Under the pieces are notes generated by a model that was not told where the DNA came from, did not search any database, and saw only the letters and a program-made list of their open reading frames with translations. Source: Chloroflexia bacterium SDU3-3 (GTDB lineage Bacteria; Chloroflexota; Chloroflexia; Chloroflexales; Roseiflexaceae). Taken from it: a stretch of 64,000 nt of DNA. Location of the stretch: NCBI GenBank assembly GCA_009268125.1, contig WBOU01000005.1, positions 372,001 to 436,000 of the forward strand. The letters are read 5' to 3'. This document shows, piece by piece, positions 61,510 through 64,000 of this stretch; the first letter of the stretch is position 1, and every line of letters begins with the position of its first letter. Both the position numbers and the translations under genes were made by a program.

Positions 61510-61955
61510 ACCCCTTTCACCATGCGGCGAAGATGCTGCTCGCGCAGGCTGGCCATATGCGCGAACACCAGCCGCCTGCGAACAGCACGGGAATGCTCCG
61601 AATTGGGGTTCGAAGGGGCAACGCCCCTCACATGGTGTCACTTTCTCTGGCGGAGCATTCGGATGCGGCACATGATGAGAGAACGCGTGCCAGGCCATGC
61701 ACCGCATGGAAGATTCTCGATCTCACCCACCCGGCCCATGCGGCGAAGGTGCCGCTCAGGTCAACTGGCCATATGCACGAACACCAGCTGCCCGATTCCG
61801 GCATAGGAATGCTACAAATTGGGGGTTTCGAAGGGGGCAACGCCCCCTCGCGGGGTTCCTAGGGGCTGGCCCCTAGGCGCTGCCCGCGCAGGGCATCCAC
61901 CCACCAAACATCGACCAATGCCATCGCTGATGGAAAAAACGCCCAGCGCCGACAG
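61510..61955 (+). repeat. Family B repeat island B7a
   Basis: Two alpha modules (about 61520-61590 and 61735-61800), boundary CACATGGTGTCACTTTC at 61630, then hairpin 1 GGGGGC/GCCCCC (about 61833-61850) and hairpin 2 CCTAGGGGC/GCCCCTAGG (about 61858-61877), followed by CAGGGCATCCACCCACCA. Its first boundary to alpha stretch (61630-61740) is closely similar to B1 at 10598-10690. Confidence 0.82.
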
Positions 61956-61956
61956 G

Positions 61957-61976
61957 AAAAGTGACACCATGTGAGG
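61957..61976 (+). repeat. 20-bp direct repeat, left side of array-E cassette
   Basis: AAAAGTGACACCATGTGAGG, identical to 62328-62347, 371 bp apart. The reverse complement is the B boundary motif. Confidence 0.85.
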
Positions 61977-62084
61977 GCAACGCCCCTCGCGGGGATCCAA
62001 GGGCACGGAGCCCTTGGTGCCGCCCGCACAGGGCATGCACCACCAACCAGAAACAACCACTCTTAACAAAGGCGCACCCAGCCC
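61977..62084 (+). repeat. Short B beta module B7b
   Basis: Hairpin 1 variant GGGC/GCCC, hairpin 2 CCAAGGGC/GCCCTTGG, CAGGGCATGCACCACCAACC and the tail AAAGGCGCACCCAGC, which also precedes array C. It leads directly into array E. Confidence 0.75.
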
Positions 62085-62294
62085 CGACCTACGCAGAGCT
62101 TCCCCCAACCTACACAGAGCTTCCCCCAACCTACACAGAGCTTCCCCCAACCTACACAGAGCTTCCCCCAACCCACACAGAGCTTCCCCCAACCCACACA
62201 GAGCCTCCCCCAACCCACACAGAGCTTCCCCCAACCCACACAGAGCCTCCCCCAACCCACACAGAGCTTCCCCCAACCCACACAGAGCTTCCCC
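62085..62294 (-). repeat. 21-bp tandem array E, 10 units
   Basis: Ten units in perfect register; on the minus strand the unit is AAGCTCTGTGTGGGTTGGGG plus one G, identical to array D on the plus strand. Variation again falls at GAAG/GAGG and TGTGG/TGTAGG. A partial eleventh unit (CAATTTTTGCC) breaks off at 62295. The array lies inside a cassette bounded by 20-bp direct repeats. Confidence 0.92.
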
Positions 62295-62327
62295 CAATTT
62301 TTGCCAAAGAATCACCGGAAACCCTTC

Positions 62328-62347
62328 AAAAGTGACACCATGTGAGG
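62328..62347 (+). repeat. 20-bp direct repeat, right side of array-E cassette
   Basis: Second exact copy of the sequence at 61957-61976. Confidence 0.85.
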
Positions 62348-62427
62348 AACAGCATAGGCCCCGTAGCGCACCGCAGGGCTTATGAGTTCGCTCTGATGAC
62401 GTTTCGCTTGGCGGTGATCGGGTTTCT

Positions 62428-62497
62428 TCCCTTCGTGTCTTCGCGCCTTCGTGGTATTCGTTCGCTTTTTGTCCCTTGGTGTCTTGGTGGTAAAAAC
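62428..62497 (-). repeat. Family A repeats, locus A11
   Basis: Two reverse-facing units (CGTGTCTTCGCGCCTTCGTGG type and CCTTGGTGTCTTGGTGGTAA), just upstream of the radical-SAM promoter. The rest of 62348-62568 has no gene. Confidence 0.82.
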
Positions 62498-62568
62498 ATG
62501 CGCTGGCGACCGAGAGCGCATAGGCCCTGTAGCGCGTCGCGCCGGGCCTTCCGCCACCCGAACCCCCG

Positions 62569-62577
62569 TGCTATAAT
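62569..62577 (+). promoter_or_regulatory. Extended -10 placing transcription start at the ATG
   Basis: TGCTATAAT (TGn plus TATAAT at 62572-62577) ends 7 bp before the ATG at 62585. A start 6-8 bp after the hexamer would coincide with the start codon, so the mRNA is predicted to be leaderless. No ribosome site is present. Confidence 0.6.
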
Positions 62578-62584
62578 CTGCCCC

Positions 62585-63781
62585 ATGGATCTGCAGAGCA
62601 AGCTCGACATCCTGGCGCCCGCAGCCCGCTTCGAGGCCTGCGATCAGCACCACCAGCCCGGCAGGCGCTACCGCCCCGCCAAGGCCACCAAGGCCACCTG
62701 GGACGACCGCGCCATCGACGCCGAGGCCGGGCCGCCGGGCCGCGCCCTGCCCACCATGCGCCTGCTGATGAGCAGCCGCTGCGAGTGGGACTGCCCCTAC
62801 TGCCCGCTGCGCTCGGCCACCGACGCGCCGCGCGCCGCGCTTGAGCCAGAGGAGCTGGCCCAGGTGGTGCTGCCCCGCATCCAGCGCGGTGCGGCCCAGG
62901 GGGTGCTGCTCTCCACCGGCGTGGATGGCGACGCCCGCCGCGCCACCCAGCGCATGCTCGATGGCGTCGAGCACCTGCGCACCAAGGCCCGCTTCGAGGG
63001 CTACCTGCACCTCAAGCTGCTGCCCGGCGCCACCCGCGACGAGGTCGAGCGGGCCGTGCGGCTCGGCAGTCGGCTCAGCATCAATATCGAGGCCCCCACC
63101 GCCGAGCGCCTAGCCCAGCTCTCGCCCAAGCGCGACTGGTATGCCGACGTGATCGGCCCGCTGATCTGGGCGCGCGACTGGCAGCGCGCCGGGCTGCTGC
63201 CCAGCGGTATCGCCACCCAGTTCGTGGTGGGCGCGTCGGGCGAGAGCGACCGCGAGCTGCTGGATACCACCGCGTGGCTCTACCGCAGCCTGGAGCTGCG
63301 CCGCGTGTACTTCGGCGCGTTCCGCCCCATGCCCGGCACGCCCCTGGCCGAAAACGCCCCCACGCCCCTGGCGCGCGAGCAGCGCCTGAAGGAGGCCGAC
63401 TGGCTGCTGCGCCACTACGGCTTCGAGAACCGCGAGCTGCCCTACGACACCGGCGGCAACCTGCCGCTGGGCATCGACCCCAAGCTGGCATGGGCCATCG
63501 CCCACCCCGAGCGCTTCCCCGTGGAGATCAACACCGCCGACGCCGCCCTGCTGATGCGCGTGCCTGGCCTCGGCCCCGTGAGCGCCAGCCGTATCATCCG
63601 CCTGCGCCAGCAGCACCGCTTCCGCGAGCCGCAGCAGCTGCGCGGGCTCGGGGCCATCGCCACCCGCGCGATCGACTTTGTGCTGCTCGACGGGCGCTTC
63701 TTCGGGCGCGACAGCGAGGCCCGCGCTCGCCACTACACGGCCCCACCGCCACCAGTGGCCGAGCAGCTCAGCTTATGGTAG
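62585..63781 (+). CDS. Radical SAM protein of the DNA modification/repair type
   Basis: A 398-residue protein. The iron-sulfur motif CX3CX2C is CEWDCPYC (Cys66, Cys70, Cys73). The N-terminal KLDILAPAARFEACD, the barrel segments HLKLLPGATRDEVERA and SINIEAPTAERLAQLSPKRDW, and the closing helix-hairpin-helix (EINTADAALLMRVPGLGPVSASRIIRLR) match the family named 'putative DNA modification/repair radical SAM protein'. The family's frequent neighbour, a DUF4130 uracil-glycosylase-like protein, is not seen downstream in the window. The reaction is unknown. The gene appears to be translated from a leaderless transcript. Confidence 0.88.
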   Translation: MDLQSKLDILAPAARFEACDQHHQPGRRYRPAKATKATWDDRAIDAEAGPPGRALPTMRLLMSSRCEWDCPYCPLRSATDAPRAALEPEELAQVVLPRIQRGAAQGVLLSTGVDGDARRATQRMLDGVEHLRTKARFEGYLHLKLLPGATRDEVERAVRLGSRLSINIEAPTAERLAQLSPKRDWYADVIGPLIWARDWQRAGLLPSGIATQFVVGASGESDRELLDTTAWLYRSLELRRVYFGAFRPMPGTPLAENAPTPLAREQRLKEADWLLRHYGFENRELPYDTGGNLPLGIDPKLAWAIAHPERFPVEINTADAALLMRVPGLGPVSASRIIRLRQQHRFREPQQLRGLGAIATRAIDFVLLDGRFFGRDSEARARHYTAPPPPVAEQLSLW

Positions 63782-63827
63782 GCTTAGGGTAGCCCGGATA
63801 CATCGTCACATCAAGAGAGCACCCCCT

Positions 63828-64000
63828 ATGGAGCCTGCGCCCCACCGAGCGATCTCCCTTGCCATGATCGGTATTGGATCTGCGCTGATCTACATCGCCG
63901 CGGCGATGGAGTTCCCGCTGTTCCGCTACTATGCCATCCCGCTCGCCAACCTCGACCGCATCACCCGATCCGATCCGCGCGCCGGGGTGACGATCAGTGT
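63828..64000 (+). CDS. Membrane protein, N-terminus only (partial)
   Basis: ATG at 63828 with AAGAGAG upstream opens a frame of 57 residues that runs off the window. MEPAPHRAISLAMIGIGSAL is followed by one hydrophobic helix (about 9-26) and a soluble loop (FRYYAIPLANLDRITRSDP). The layout could be the start of a GT-C type or other polytopic protein; no family is assigned. Confidence 0.5.
   Translation, partial: MEPAPHRAISLAMIGIGSALIYIAAAMEFPLFRYYAIPLANLDRITRSDPRAGVTIS

Overview
The window is GC-rich, gene-dense bacterial DNA. I read it as a Chloroflexota chromosome (class Chloroflexia, Kouleothrix/Roseiflexaceae-like). This is inferred from the gene repertoire: ArnT-like GT39 proteins with extra C-terminal domains, STAND/TPR regulators, Thr-Pro-rich surface proteins, Calx-beta proteins, DUF1294, PspC and many two-component systems. 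Intergenic repeats of the 'ACCACCAAGGC..CCAAG' type also fit. No rRNA, tRNA, CRISPR array, prophage or transposase gene was found.

Layout. 1-6.0 kb: end of a TetR-like repressor and a DoxX gene controlled by two near-identical operator/promoter copies; a response regulator, histidine kinase and secreted TIM-barrel protein operon; a SulP transporter. 6-14.1 kb: an SDR, a FrnE/DsbA-like oxidoreductase, a DinB protein, a phytase-like esterase, a methyltransferase, an aminotransferase with an EamA exporter, and a 36-residue membrane protein. 14.1-15.5 kb: a repeat island ending in a 21-bp tandem array. 15.5-21 kb: a pteridine-reductase-like SDR, a Thr-Pro-rich surface protein and a large sensor kinase. 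21.6-25.2 kb: a xylan-type GH3 and GH43 pair with palindromic operator candidates. 25.2-32 kb: three tandem GT39 membrane glycosyltransferases. 32.1-34.7 kb: a less GC-rich cassette (PfpI-like, AGE-like, unknown). 34.9-37 kb: PspC, DUF1294, a repeat island with a MITE-like element, and a macro-domain protein. 37.1-42.3 kb: an RND efflux operon with a receiver-only regulator. 43.1-45.9 kb: a NarL-type two-component pair. 46.1-54 kb: a GNAT, an intact BLUF photoreceptor, a STAND regulator, a secreted DUF4832/Calx-beta protein, and two neighbouring genes each broken by one in-frame stop (a small secreted protein and a second BLUF). 54.3-64 kb: a YrbL-like kinase, threonine aldolase, a variant FolD, a sensor kinase, UbiB, a third repeat island, a radical-SAM DNA-repair-type protein and the start of a membrane protein.

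The most unusual content is in the intergenic spaces. Family A (CCAAG/CGAAG strings) occurs at eleven loci. Family B is a modular element of about 250-350 bp found at seven loci; it carries two adjacent hairpins whose arms differ between copies while staying complementary. A and B nearly always lie side by side in the same relative polarity. Three perfectly in-register 21-bp tandem arrays are attached to or near B copies, and two of them use the same unit in opposite orientation. One B copy is bounded by an imperfect 30-bp direct repeat of the preceding gene's 3' end, and one array cassette by a perfect 20-bp direct repeat. I propose a modular, possibly mobile, possibly transcribed repeat system that I do not recognise. 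Its structure is visible directly; its function is not.
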